From Candidatus Epulonipiscium sp. (GTDB taxonomy: Bacteria > Bacillota > Clostridia > Lachnospirales > JAAYNZ01), in NCBI GenBank assembly GCA_012799415.1, contig JAAZLH010000045.1, forward strand, positions 1-45,583: a stretch of DNA of 45,583 bases, given 5' to 3'. Numbering within the stretch: the first letter of the stretch is position 1; each line of letters starts with the position of its first letter. Positions 15,885 through 24,900 of the stretch are shown here, piece by piece. Both the position numbers and the translations under genes were made by a program. The notes beneath the pieces are model-generated. The model was not told where the DNA came from. It saw only the letters and a list, made by a program, of their open reading frames with translations, and did no database searches.

Positions 15885-17465
15885 ATGAAAAAAGCGATAG
15901 GTTTATTATTAGTAATGATGCTTTCATTATCTATGGCTGCATGTGGTGGTAAAAACACGAAAAATACGAACGCAAATCCAGATACAGGTAATAAAACGTC
16001 TGTAACGGAGAAAAAAGAAGACCCAAAAGCACCGGTAGTGGAGGAGGATAAACCTTTATTTGATAAGCCTGTAGAAATTACTATGATGACAGATTCTCAT
16101 CCTAGCTGGCCTTTTCAAGATGATTGGTATGTAGTCAAAGCCATTAAAGAGCATACCAATGCTGTTTTGAAAGTAGATGCAATAGGAGGATCATCATTTT
16201 CTGAAAAATTTAATATTACAATGGCATCAGGGGATCTTCCTGATTTAATGTGGCTGACCAAAAATCAAGCACAAAAATATGGTGCAGAAGGCGCTTTCGC
16301 CAATGTGCTAGATCATTTAGATAATATGCCTAATTTTAAAAAATGGTATGAATCCGACACAGATTATGCTTTAAACTTTGCAGATGCAGAAGGAAAACTA
16401 TATGGTCTCCCAGTTATTGGTATGGGGGAAACCAATACAAGAGGATATCTTTATAGAGAAGATATATTCAAGAAACATAATTTACAAGTGCCAACCAATG
16501 AGGTGGAGTTTTACGATGTATTAAAAGAATTAAAGAAAGAGTATCCTAATAGTTATCCATTTGCTTTTCGTGCAGGTATTAATCAATTTTTAATGATGGC
16601 ACCACAATGGGGTACGAATGCAGAACCTGCATATCTGCCGGATCCATCTAAAAATGAATGGGCTTATGGAGCTGTAAGTGATGAATTCAAAGAAATGACA
16701 GTTTATTTTAATAAATTATATAAAGAAGGTCTGATTCCAACAGATTTCTTAACCTTATCTACGGGTGCTTGGGAAAATATTATGACGACTAGTGAAGGGT
16801 TTATAGCAGTTGATTATTTGGTAAGAATTGATTCTCTAAATAGTCCAATGAGAGAGCAAAATCCTGATTTTACAATAGCTTATATGGCTCCACCTAAGAT
16901 GGGGACAAATGGGCAAGCTATGTTCCCATTTTCAGCTGTAATGGATAGGATGGTAGTAGTATCTAATAATGATAATACAGAAAATGCACTTAAATATGCA
17001 GACTGGATGTTTTCAGATGAAGCAAAAGAATTGTTAAGTTGGGGAGAAGAAGGAAAAACATATACCGTTGAAAATGGAGAGAGAAAGTGGATTGATGTTG
17101 TTGATATGGCAGATATCAGAAGAAACTATGGGCTATCAACAAATCTCTTGTATGCAAACTTCGATTATAATGCTCATATGGCTACGTTTACTCCTGAATT
17201 ATTTGAAGCTACTGTAGAATCAACAAAATATAACTTGCCAGAGACACCTGCTATTGCATTTTTAGATGAAGAAAAGGATGTCCAATCTCTACGAGCAACT
17301 GCTATAAAAGATCATAGGGATGAGCAATTTTCTAGATTTATTGTTGGAGACCGTCCGTTAAGTGAGTGGGATGCTTATGTAAAAGAAATCTATGACTTAG
17401 GGTTAGAAGAGCATCTTGCAATGTACCAAAAAGCATATCAAAGACGACTAGATAGTCAAAAATAG
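15885..17465 (+). CDS. LplA-type sugar-binding lipoprotein of an ABC importer
   Basis: Extracellular solute-binding lipoprotein of 526 aa, the large size typical for LplA/YtcQ-like proteins that bind oligosaccharides or complex glycosides. The signal peptide ends in SMAAC with the lipidated Cys at 20. A Lys/Asn/Thr/Pro-rich linker (about 21-50) precedes the binding domain (EITMMTDSHPSWPF, then FNITMASGDLPDLMWL; KYADWMFSDEAKELLSWGEEG). It is the first gene of an operon with two permeases. A large hairpin separates it from them, which would allow more binding protein than permease. The ligand cannot be deduced. Confidence 0.92.
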   Translation: MKKAIGLLLVMMLSLSMAACGGKNTKNTNANPDTGNKTSVTEKKEDPKAPVVEEDKPLFDKPVEITMMTDSHPSWPFQDDWYVVKAIKEHTNAVLKVDAIGGSSFSEKFNITMASGDLPDLMWLTKNQAQKYGAEGAFANVLDHLDNMPNFKKWYESDTDYALNFADAEGKLYGLPVIGMGETNTRGYLYREDIFKKHNLQVPTNEVEFYDVLKELKKEYPNSYPFAFRAGINQFLMMAPQWGTNAEPAYLPDPSKNEWAYGAVSDEFKEMTVYFNKLYKEGLIPTDFLTLSTGAWENIMTTSEGFIAVDYLVRIDSLNSPMREQNPDFTIAYMAPPKMGTNGQAMFPFSAVMDRMVVVSNNDNTENALKYADWMFSDEAKELLSWGEEGKTYTVENGERKWIDVVDMADIRRNYGLSTNLLYANFDYNAHMATFTPELFEATVESTKYNLPETPAIAFLDEEKDVQSLRATAIKDHRDEQFSRFIVGDRPLSEWDAYVKEIYDLGLEEHLAMYQKAYQRRLDSQK

Positions 17466-17498
17466 ATAATCTATAAAAACAAAATAAATTTCAAAAAG

Positions 17499-17548
17499 GC
17501 TAGTAATAGATATAAGGAATGAGACCATTCTTTATATCTACTACTAGC
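17499..17548 (+). other. Intercistronic hairpin between binding protein and permease genes
   Basis: GCTAGTA-TAGATATAA-GAATG pairs with CATTC-TTATATCTA-TACTAGC around AGAC, with three internal mismatches. There is no T-run after it. Such structures usually stabilise the upstream binding-protein message or cause partial termination. Confidence 0.6.
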
Positions 17549-17577
17549 ACAAAAATGTTTTAAAAAGGAGTGAAAAA

Positions 17578-18540
17578 ATGAAATCAGATCTTAGTACACC
17601 ATTAGGGGCTTTACAGTCTCCTTTAAAGGTAAAGGCAAATGCAATGTGGAAAAAATTAAATGACAGTAAGTTATTATTGACTATGCTTATTCCTGCAATT
17701 CTCTACTTCGCTATATTTCATTATAAGCCTATGTATGGGGTATTGATTGCTTTTAAAGATTTCAAGGCATTTAAAGGATTTGATGCTAGCCCTTGGGTAG
17801 GATTGAAACATTTTAGAATGTTTTTCTCTACCCCTAATGCATGGCGTTTGGTTAGAAATACTTTTTTGCTTGCAGCAAATAATATTATATGGGGATTTCC
17901 AGCACCTATTATTTTTGCACTTATTCTTAATGAAGTTAAAAACACCCATGCAAAGAAGTGGGTCCAAACCATTAGTTATATGCCTCATTTTATCTCAACT
18001 GTTGTTATTGTAGCTATGATTGACTTGTTTTTGTCACCTAGAAATGGAATGATCAATAATATGCTCGTATCCTTAGGATTTGAGAGAATTCATTTTATGG
18101 CAGAAGCAGGGTGGTTTAGAACTGTTTATGTGGTTTCAGAAATTTGGCAAGGGCTTGGTTGGGGAGCTATTATTTATTTAGCTGCATTAACTAATATAGA
18201 TCCGCAATTATATGAAGCTGCCATGGTAGATGGTGCTACCAAGATAAAACAAATTATATATATTACTTTGCCTTGCCTTGCGCCAACGATTACAACATTA
18301 TTTTTACTTCGCATGGGACGGGTTATGAGTGTTGGGTTTGAGAAGGTGTTTTTAATGCAAACCCCTGTTATTTATGAAACGGCAGATGTAATTCAAACTT
18401 TTGTATATCGACAAGGTATGATCCAAGGGAATATGAGCTTTGCCACTGCCATAGGACTATTCAATTCAGTTATCAACATATTTTTCCTAATAGCATCCAA
18501 TGCGATTGCAAGAAAACTAAATGAAACATCTTTATGGTAA
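17578..18540 (+). CDS. LplB-type sugar ABC transporter permease
   Basis: Membrane permease of 320 aa with about six transmembrane segments and the BPD_transp_1 fold. The early stretch FAIFHYKPMYGVLIAFKDFK is characteristic of the LplB family. The ATPase-contact loop is EAAMVDGATKIKQIIYITLP at about residues 215-234. A strong AAAAGGAG ribosome-binding site precedes ATG 17578. It pairs with the permease at 18555. No ATPase gene occurs in the locus, so a shared MsmX-type ATPase encoded elsewhere is expected. Confidence 0.93.
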   Translation: MKSDLSTPLGALQSPLKVKANAMWKKLNDSKLLLTMLIPAILYFAIFHYKPMYGVLIAFKDFKAFKGFDASPWVGLKHFRMFFSTPNAWRLVRNTFLLAANNIIWGFPAPIIFALILNEVKNTHAKKWVQTISYMPHFISTVVIVAMIDLFLSPRNGMINNMLVSLGFERIHFMAEAGWFRTVYVVSEIWQGLGWGAIIYLAALTNIDPQLYEAAMVDGATKIKQIIYITLPCLAPTITTLFLLRMGRVMSVGFEKVFLMQTPVIYETADVIQTFVYRQGMIQGNMSFATAIGLFNSVINIFFLIASNAIARKLNETSLW

Positions 18541-18554
18541 AGGAGTGGGTGTAA

Positions 18555-19430
18555 GTGAAGCATTTAAAGAAAATAACCATTGGATCCATTTTTATGTTTA
18601 TTGTTTTGGGATTTATTGTATTTATCATGCTTTATCCTTTTGTATATATGATTGCCGTATCTTTGTCAGATAGCATTAGTATATTACAAAATAAAGTTAC
18701 CTTTTATCCTAAAGGATTTAATTTAACATCTTATAAAATTGTATTTCGGGATCCGAGAATTTTTACAGCATACAAAAATACAATTATCTATGTTGCAGTA
18801 GGTACATTGATCTCATTAGCATTTACTGGTTTAGCAGCTTATGCTCTAAGTAAAAAAGACCGGCTAATTGGGGCGAAATTTTTTAATATTTTAATTTTAG
18901 TGACTATGTTTTTTTCGGGGGGGATGATTCCTAAATATTTAGTAGTAAAAGATTTGGGGATTTTAAACACAACATGGGCTGTAATACTGCCTTCAGCCAT
19001 TAGTGCTTGGAACCTTATTATTATGAGAAGTTTTTTTGACGAATTTCCTAAGGATATTGAAGATTCTGGGAGGATCGATGGCCTCAATGATTATGGTGTA
19101 TTGTGGTATTTAGTATTACCTACATCAGGGGCCGTATTGTCAACCATCGGATTATTTTATGCTGTTAGCATATGGAATAGCTTTATGGAACCTTTTTTAT
19201 ACTTGCAGGACAAAGCGAGATTTCCATTACAAGTCATATTAAGAGATATTGTGCTTTTGGGATCTAACTTTGATAACCAAGCGGCCAGTGCTGTAGGGGA
19301 CTCAGTAGTTATAGAAGACTCTTTGAAATTTGCAACAATTATTGTATCTGTTGTGCCTATTATTGCAGTATACCCATATATTCAGAAGTACTTTGTAAAG
19401 GGAGTTATGATTGGTTCTATTAAAGGTTAA
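18555..19430 (+). CDS. LplC-type sugar ABC transporter permease
   Basis: Second permease of the importer, 291 aa, about six transmembrane segments. The first segment is at about residues 9-35. The ATPase-contact loop is IEDSGRIDGLNDYGVLWYLV near residue 170. The C-terminus (QKYFVKGVMIGSIKG) is typical for LplC/YtcP proteins. It begins with GTG 18555, 14 nt after the LplB-type gene, behind AAAGGAGTG. Confidence 0.93.
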   Translation: MKHLKKITIGSIFMFIVLGFIVFIMLYPFVYMIAVSLSDSISILQNKVTFYPKGFNLTSYKIVFRDPRIFTAYKNTIIYVAVGTLISLAFTGLAAYALSKKDRLIGAKFFNILILVTMFFSGGMIPKYLVVKDLGILNTTWAVILPSAISAWNLIIMRSFFDEFPKDIEDSGRIDGLNDYGVLWYLVLPTSGAVLSTIGLFYAVSIWNSFMEPFLYLQDKARFPLQVILRDIVLLGSNFDNQAASAVGDSVVIEDSLKFATIIVSVVPIIAVYPYIQKYFVKGVMIGSIKG

Positions 19431-19452
19431 ATAAGATATTGGAGGTAGAGAG

Positions 19453-20484
19453 ATGACTAGAAAATATAAATTTGGAATTGTAGGCTGTGGAGTTATAGCT
19501 CCTCATCATGCAGAATCTATATTAGCAACTAACAATGGAGAACTTACAGCAGTTTGTGACATCATAGAAGAGAGAGCAGTAGAGTTCGCTAAAAAATATA
19601 AGGTAGAGCAATATTATACCGATTATAAAAAAATGATTGATGAGGCAGATGTTGATATTGTCTGTGTATGTACGCCCAGTGGTACTCATGGAGAGATTTC
19701 AGTTTATGCCGCCAATGCAAAAAAACATTTAGTGGTAGAGAAACCTATTGAAATTACAAAAGAAAAGATGGATGAAATCATAGAAGCAGTGAATCGAAAT
19801 CAGGTGAAGATGAATTCTGTTTTTCAAATTCGGACCCAGCCTGCTTTAATAGAAACTAAAAAAGCCATTGATCAAGGAACCTTTGGTGATATTATTCTTG
19901 CTGATGCTTATTTAAAAACATACCGAAGTCAAGCCTACTATGATAGCGCAGGCTGGAGAGGAACTTGGGAATTAGATGGAGGGGGAGCCCTTATGAATCA
20001 AGGAATTCATGGGGTAGATATTTTGCTCTGGCTTGCGGGAGATGTAGAAAGCGTTTTTGCAAGGGCAGGAGCACAAGCCCGGGATATTGAAGTAGAAGAC
20101 ACAGCAGTTGCCATGGTTAAGTTTAAAAACGGTGCTTTTGGGGTTATTGAAGGTACTACCTCTGTATACCCAGGGCAACCAAAGATATTTGAAATTCATG
20201 GGAAAAAAGGTAGTGTTGTTATTAAAGAAGAAGCCATCGAAGTTTGGAAGGTAGAAGGAAATGAAGAGGAAAAAGCGCCAGAGGTAAAAATACAACGGGA
20301 TGACACAGCCAATGATCCTACGAAATTCTCAAAAGTCTCCCATCAAGTTTTAATGGAAGATATCATGGATGCCATTGAAAATGATCGTTCCACTTTGATT
20401 CCACCAGAAGAAGGGCGTAAATCAGTAGATTTAATTCTTGCTATTTATGAATCAGCTAAAATAGGAAAAGAAGTTAGACTATAA
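19453..20484 (+). CDS. Gfo/Idh/MocA-family sugar dehydrogenase, module 2
   Basis: NAD(P)-dependent oxidoreductase of 343 aa. The Rossmann motif is FGIVGCGVIAPHHA, the catalytic Lys lies in VEKPIEI (96-98), and the active-site His is in GALMNQGIHGVDILLWLAG at about 186. The nearest described groups oxidise sugar C3 hydroxyls, UDP-amino sugars or inositols. Position right after an importer and before a TIM-barrel isomerase suggests it oxidises the imported glycoside or its product. It is separated by 22 nt from the permease and by 21 nt from the next gene, with a GGAGGTAGAGAG ribosome-binding site. Confidence 0.9.
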   Translation: MTRKYKFGIVGCGVIAPHHAESILATNNGELTAVCDIIEERAVEFAKKYKVEQYYTDYKKMIDEADVDIVCVCTPSGTHGEISVYAANAKKHLVVEKPIEITKEKMDEIIEAVNRNQVKMNSVFQIRTQPALIETKKAIDQGTFGDIILADAYLKTYRSQAYYDSAGWRGTWELDGGGALMNQGIHGVDILLWLAGDVESVFARAGAQARDIEVEDTAVAMVKFKNGAFGVIEGTTSVYPGQPKIFEIHGKKGSVVIKEEAIEVWKVEGNEEEKAPEVKIQRDDTANDPTKFSKVSHQVLMEDIMDAIENDRSTLIPPEEGRKSVDLILAIYESAKIGKEVRL

Positions 20485-20505
20485 GTGAGTAAAAGGAGAA
20501 TCTAA

Positions 20506-21357
20506 ATGAAAACCTGTATCTTTCATGTTGTTTTCAATAAAAGAAGTATTCATGAAGCGTTTAAATTGACGAAGGAAATTGGGTATGAAGGAGTGGAACT
20601 TTGGGGAAGGGAGCCTCATATTTCTCATGAGGCTAGCCCTGAAAGGGTAAGTGAAATTAAGCAGCTGGCAGAAGAGTATGGAATAGACATTGTAGGAATT
20701 AGCACCTATGAGGGAAGTTTTTCTACAAAAAGTGACCAAGAATGTGAAGAAAGCTTTGAGAAAATTAAAAAATATATAGGGATCTTAGACCAATTAGGTG
20801 CCCCTATGCTAAGAATTGCTTGTGGTGGGCCAAATGCTTTTTTAGCACAGGAGTACCATTATGAAAAAGCCGCTTATTGGGTGCAAAAATGTGCAGATGT
20901 GGCCAAAGGGTATGATAAGAAGATTATCATGGAGATCCATAACAATAGCTTGATAGAAACAGCAGACGATGCTCTTCGCTTTTTAAACATGATTGATGGA
21001 GATAATGTGGGGGTGATCCATGATGCTGGTAACATGTATATCACAGATACAGATTATGGATACGAAGCCATTAAGAAGTTAGGAAAAAAAATCTTCCATG
21101 TCCATGTAAAAGGGGAGCAAAGAGTGGATGATGAAAGCCTTCCTGTGTCTTTCAAAAATCGTACCAAGCATGGAATGGAATTATTTCAACACACCATGCT
21201 AGAAGATAGTGCAGCTGACTATGCATCTGTTTTTGCGGCGTTAAAAGAGATTGGGTACGAGGGGTATCTTTCTTGCGAATGCTTCGGTAATAAAACGGAT
21301 GTAGAAAGAGCAGCAGGGGATTATGAGGAAATGAAAAGATTATTAGCAAATATATAA
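20506..21357 (+). CDS. TIM-barrel sugar isomerase/epimerase (AP_endonuc_2), module 2
   Basis: Xylose-isomerase-like TIM-barrel protein of 283 aa. The expected metal ligands appear in order: IIMEIHNNSLIET, GVIHDAGNM, FHVHVKGE and GYLSCECFG. It is only distantly similar to the module 1 protein at 11309, so the two are probably not interchangeable. It likely acts after or with the dehydrogenase 21 nt upstream, for example as isomerase/epimerase or as an eliminating enzyme on a keto-sugar; this is inference. Confidence 0.85.
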   Translation: MKTCIFHVVFNKRSIHEAFKLTKEIGYEGVELWGREPHISHEASPERVSEIKQLAEEYGIDIVGISTYEGSFSTKSDQECEESFEKIKKYIGILDQLGAPMLRIACGGPNAFLAQEYHYEKAAYWVQKCADVAKGYDKKIIMEIHNNSLIETADDALRFLNMIDGDNVGVIHDAGNMYITDTDYGYEAIKKLGKKIFHVHVKGEQRVDDESLPVSFKNRTKHGMELFQHTMLEDSAADYASVFAALKEIGYEGYLSCECFGNKTDVERAAGDYEEMKRLLANI

Positions 21358-21434
21358 AATAATTGGATGGTCAAAGGTAGCTTTATAGACTGTAAAGGCT
21401 TAGCAAAGGATCCAATAGCAAGATAGGAGGGAAT

Positions 21435-22541
21435 ATGATGCTACAACAGGAAATTTCAAAACGTGAACTACCACCTCTGCTGTCAATGAATGATGGGAAT
21501 ACGTGCACTGCGGATTTGTGGAGAGAACGAAGGGCAGAAATCATAGATAGCTTACAACAGCATATCTATGGTTGTACACCCGAACCACCGAAAAAGGTTA
21601 TTGGTGAAATCGTTGAACAAGGTGATAAGAAGGCATTTGCAGGGAAGGTCAATCAGCAGCGGATAGACATTAAGTTTGAAACTCCAAATGGTGAGTTTCT
21701 ATTCCCGTTATATCTTTTTTTACCCAGAAACAATCCTTGTGCACCATTGTTTTTGCATATTGTATTTCGTCCTGATATTCCGGACAAATACTGTCCCATA
21801 GAAGAAATTACTGACAATGGCTTTGCGCTTGCCCTTATTTATTATAAAGATATTGTAAATGACAATTTAAACGGTGACTATTCTGATGGATTGGGCAAAT
21901 TATATATTGGTAAAAGACAAAGGCATCCTGATGAGTGGGGTAAGATTGGTATGTGGGCATACGCAGCAAGCAGAGCACTAGATTATATCCTAACACGTGA
22001 TGAGATTGATCATAAACATATTGCGGTACTTGGGCATTCTAGGCTTGGTAAAACTGCCCTTTGGTGTGCCGCTCAGGATGAGCGATTTTTTATGGCAATC
22101 TCCAATAATTCTGGAATTGGAGGCGCAGCCATTGCAAAGCATTCCACAGGTGAACGTATCTCAGATTTTATCAGAGTGGGAAGTTGGGATTGGTTTTGTG
22201 AAAGGTTTAAGGCGTATACAGGATATGAAGACAGTAGTATGCCATATGACCAACATTTTCTATTGGCAGCCATAGCGCCAAGGTATCTGTATGTAGGAAG
22301 CGCAGAATCTGATGGTGGGGCAGACCCAAAGTCAGAATTTTTATCTTGCGTAGCAGCCAGCCAGGCGTATAAGCTCTTAGGATATCAAGGTCTTGTTACC
22401 CCGGATGAATACCCCATAGCCGATACAAACCTACACCAGGGACAAATTGGTTACCATATGCGAACAGGTTACCATTATCTTAGTAGATATGATTGGCTGC
22501 AATATATGGAGTTTATGCGAAAGAAAATAAATGATGAGTGA
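21435..22541 (+). CDS. CE15-like glucuronoyl esterase-type alpha/beta hydrolase, predicted cytoplasmic
   Basis: Serine hydrolase of 368 aa. The nucleophile elbow GHSRLGKTALW places Ser at about 202 and matches bacterial CE15 glucuronoyl esterases. Further signs are NNSGIGGAAI, SAESDGGADPKSEFL and the C-terminal GYHMRTGYHYLSRYDW, with two His (341, 347) as candidates for the catalytic base. CE15 enzymes cleave esters of (4-O-methyl)glucuronic acid, as in xylan-lignin links, and are normally secreted. Here the N-terminus has no signal peptide or membrane segment. The usual SAExDxWADPxGEFL has Gly for Trp and Ser for Gly. Codons look less A/T-rich than in neighbouring genes. The gene follows the module 2 isomerase by 77 nt with AGGAGGG before ATG. 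Confidence 0.75.
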   Translation: MMLQQEISKRELPPLLSMNDGNTCTADLWRERRAEIIDSLQQHIYGCTPEPPKKVIGEIVEQGDKKAFAGKVNQQRIDIKFETPNGEFLFPLYLFLPRNNPCAPLFLHIVFRPDIPDKYCPIEEITDNGFALALIYYKDIVNDNLNGDYSDGLGKLYIGKRQRHPDEWGKIGMWAYAASRALDYILTRDEIDHKHIAVLGHSRLGKTALWCAAQDERFFMAISNNSGIGGAAIAKHSTGERISDFIRVGSWDWFCERFKAYTGYEDSSMPYDQHFLLAAIAPRYLYVGSAESDGGADPKSEFLSCVAASQAYKLLGYQGLVTPDEYPIADTNLHQGQIGYHMRTGYHYLSRYDWLQYMEFMRKKINDE

Positions 22542-22590
22542 AAAAGTTATTTGCAAACATATAAAATTAGATTGGAGGTAGGAGAAAATC

Positions 22591-23550
22591 GTGCTAAATA
22601 TAGGTATTATTGGAGCGGGTATCATTTGTGAACGACATGTACAATCTATTTTACGAATGAAAGATGTTAAATTAAAAGCGGTTGCTGATATCGTTATAGA
22701 AAGGGCCCAAGCATATACGAACCATGACAATGTGAATGCCTATGCAGACTATAAAGAGATGATTGAGAAAGAAGAATTGGATGCAATCATTATTAACCTT
22801 CCTCACAAACTTCATAGAGACGCTACCGTATTAGCTGCAAATCATGGGATCCATGTATTACTAGAAAAACCTATGGCTACAAGCGCAGAAGATTGCAGAG
22901 CTATGATGAAAGCAGCAAAAGAAAACAATATAAAACTCATGATTGCTCATATACAACGATATTTTTCTCATAATAGAAAAGTAAAAGAATGGGTTCAATC
23001 AGGGGAGTTAGGGAAATTAGTCGCTATTACAGATACAAGAAATTTACATTATTTTTCAGAACAGCGACCAAAATGGTTTTTGGATAAAGAGATGGCTGGT
23101 GGTGGGATTTTTATGAATCTTGGTGCCCATAGCTTAGATAAGATACGATGGATTGTAGATAGTAAAATTGTAAAAGTGGAAGGTAAACCTAGTTATTATA
23201 AAGAAGGGTATCAGGTTGAAGGAAGTGCTCAGGCTTTTATAGAAATGGAAAATGGAGTTACTGCTTCTATTACATGTACAGGCTATAAGGTACCCTCTTA
23301 TGATGAAACTCATTATTATTTTACCAATGGCGCTATTAAGAAATGTAAAGAAGGATTATTTGTTAGCAAAGAAGCCAATGGATATGAAAAGATAGAATTG
23401 GAAGATGACTCCAACGCTTTTTTCATGCAATTAAGTGATTTTATAAATTCAATTCAAAAGGATATAGAGCCAGTTATCACAGGAGAATATGGTTTAGAAA
23501 TTATAGAAACCATTGAAAAGGTATATGAAAAATCAACGCTAGAAGGATAA
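22591..23550 (+). CDS. Gfo/Idh/MocA-family sugar dehydrogenase, third copy
   Basis: NAD(P)-dependent oxidoreductase of 319 aa starting with GTG behind a strong GGAGGTAGGAG. The Rossmann motif is IGIIGAGIICERH, the catalytic Lys is in LEKPMAT (92-94) and the active-site His in FMNLGAHSLDKIRW at 180. It follows the CE15-like esterase and ends the sugar island. Its C-terminal half is the closest match in the window to the relic at 5602-5772, so a paralogue once stood there. Confidence 0.9.
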   Translation: MLNIGIIGAGIICERHVQSILRMKDVKLKAVADIVIERAQAYTNHDNVNAYADYKEMIEKEELDAIIINLPHKLHRDATVLAANHGIHVLLEKPMATSAEDCRAMMKAAKENNIKLMIAHIQRYFSHNRKVKEWVQSGELGKLVAITDTRNLHYFSEQRPKWFLDKEMAGGGIFMNLGAHSLDKIRWIVDSKIVKVEGKPSYYKEGYQVEGSAQAFIEMENGVTASITCTGYKVPSYDETHYYFTNGAIKKCKEGLFVSKEANGYEKIELEDDSNAFFMQLSDFINSIQKDIEPVITGEYGLEIIETIEKVYEKSTLEG

Positions 23551-23652
23551 TAAGGCTCCCTGATTAGTATAATGAACTTTTTAAATAGTAAGTTGATATT
23601 AGAAAATGCAGTTTATAATCAAATAAAGATAGAGAACATGGGAGGTTATAAA

Positions 23653-24804
23653 ATGCAAGGGCCAAGGGGAACAAGGACAGAAGAAATTCAAAATGTTATA
23701 CATTTAATTGACCAAGTATTTCGGATTGATAGGGGATTACCTCCAAGCATGGGAGAACAATTTCCTTTGCTGTTGAGGGAGGAAAACAAAGATCGCATGC
23801 GGATCATAGTAGATCAAAACCAGCCCGTTGCTGCAGTGAATTATTATAAAAGTCATTTGCTTATACAAGGAACTAAAATTCCGGTAGCATCTGTAGGTTC
23901 TGTCTGCACTCATCCAGATTATCAAGGAAAAGGAATTGCTACGGCTTTATTAGATGATGTAGAAGAAAAGATGAGGCAGGAGGATATTCTTCTTATGTTG
24001 GTCTCTGGGCGCCGCAATATGTATAGAAGACGGCATTGCTCTATTTCAGGAGATTTCTATAAAGCAACGTTTTTTCCAAAGGCAAAAAAGGCAGAAGTAG
24101 AATTGATTCCTTATTCCCCTGAATATCTGGATGATATACGTCGTTTATATTATGCAGAAGGATTGCGATATGAAAGAGATTACGAAGAATTTATTGGATT
24201 TTTTCAGGGGGGAACGAGGGACTGGGGAAAGCTGACCTACCAAGTGTGCCTCATGAAGGAAAAGGGGGAAGTTTCAGGTTATTTTGTACTGGGGATATCC
24301 AAAGAAATAGATCATAGGTGGGGAAAGATTAGAGAGTATGCAGGAGATCGTGATCAGATTGTAGCAGGGTGTTATGAAGTATTGGATCAACATGATTTGT
24401 CTTTTATCACTTTACATTTTTCTACCGGAGATCCTATTAAATACGCCATGATGAGGCAAGAAGTGCAAATGGAAAAAGAAAATCAAGTAGGAACCCTTAA
24501 GATTTTACAATTTACAAAACTAATGGATCAGCTCCGTTCTTATTTTTCTAAATATGTACCTAAAACATTGTTAGACCGACTTATTTATGGGGAAGAAGGG
24601 GAGAGGTATTTCTTAGGAGTTGGGGATGATAAAATCTGGTTTAAAAATCTAGATGAAGTCAATCAATTTATTTTTGGTGTTAATTATCAAGAACCTATCC
24701 CTACCTATAAATGGGATTTTAAAGAACAACCTTTGTTACAAGAATTTTATCAAACTGTTTTTCCTATTCCAATTCCATGGGCAGAATGTTTAAATTATAT
24801 TTAA
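23653..24804 (+). CDS. GNAT-family N-acetyltransferase (Eis-like size)
   Basis: Cytoplasmic acyl-CoA-dependent transferase of 383 aa. The N-terminal GNAT domain shows VGSVCTHPDYQGKGIATALL, where QGKGIA at about 91-96 is the acetyl-CoA pyrophosphate loop. A second, poorly conserved GNAT-like half follows (YLDDIRRLYYAEGLRYERDY, etc.) and a C-terminal portion of unknown role. Size and two-part build recall Eis-like acetyltransferases, but substrate is unknown. An upstream ATG at 23572 gives a longer frame; GGGAGG at 23640-23645 with ATG 23653 is the better start. It is on its own between the sugar island and proS. Confidence 0.8.
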   Translation: MQGPRGTRTEEIQNVIHLIDQVFRIDRGLPPSMGEQFPLLLREENKDRMRIIVDQNQPVAAVNYYKSHLLIQGTKIPVASVGSVCTHPDYQGKGIATALLDDVEEKMRQEDILLMLVSGRRNMYRRRHCSISGDFYKATFFPKAKKAEVELIPYSPEYLDDIRRLYYAEGLRYERDYEEFIGFFQGGTRDWGKLTYQVCLMKEKGEVSGYFVLGISKEIDHRWGKIREYAGDRDQIVAGCYEVLDQHDLSFITLHFSTGDPIKYAMMRQEVQMEKENQVGTLKILQFTKLMDQLRSYFSKYVPKTLLDRLIYGEEGERYFLGVGDDKIWFKNLDEVNQFIFGVNYQEPIPTYKWDFKEQPLLQEFYQTVFPIPIPWAECLNYI

Positions 24805-24806
24805 GT

Positions 24807-24845
24807 AAAATAAGAATGTTTTATTCAGCATATTATTCTTATTTT
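24807..24845 (+). terminator. Candidate terminator after the GNAT gene
   Basis: AAAATAAGAAT (24807-24817) and ATTCTTATTTT (24835-24845) form a perfect 11-bp stem; the right arm itself ends in TTTT. Confidence 0.6.
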
Positions 24846-24865
24846 GCTATTAAAAAGATCTGACC

Positions 24866-24894
24866 TTGACAGAAAGCCAATTTTGAATTATGAT
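24866..24894 (+). promoter_or_regulatory. Promoter of the T-box/proS transcript
   Basis: TTGACA (24866-24871) and TATGAT (24889-24894) are 17 bp apart; transcription would begin near 24901, at the start of the T-box leader. Confidence 0.8.
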
Positions 24895-24900
24895 GATTGC

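Noticed and set aside
17674..17988. Minus-strand frames opposite the LplB-type permease
   Set aside because: Shadow of a transmembrane permease coding region; no ribosome-binding site or recognisable domain.
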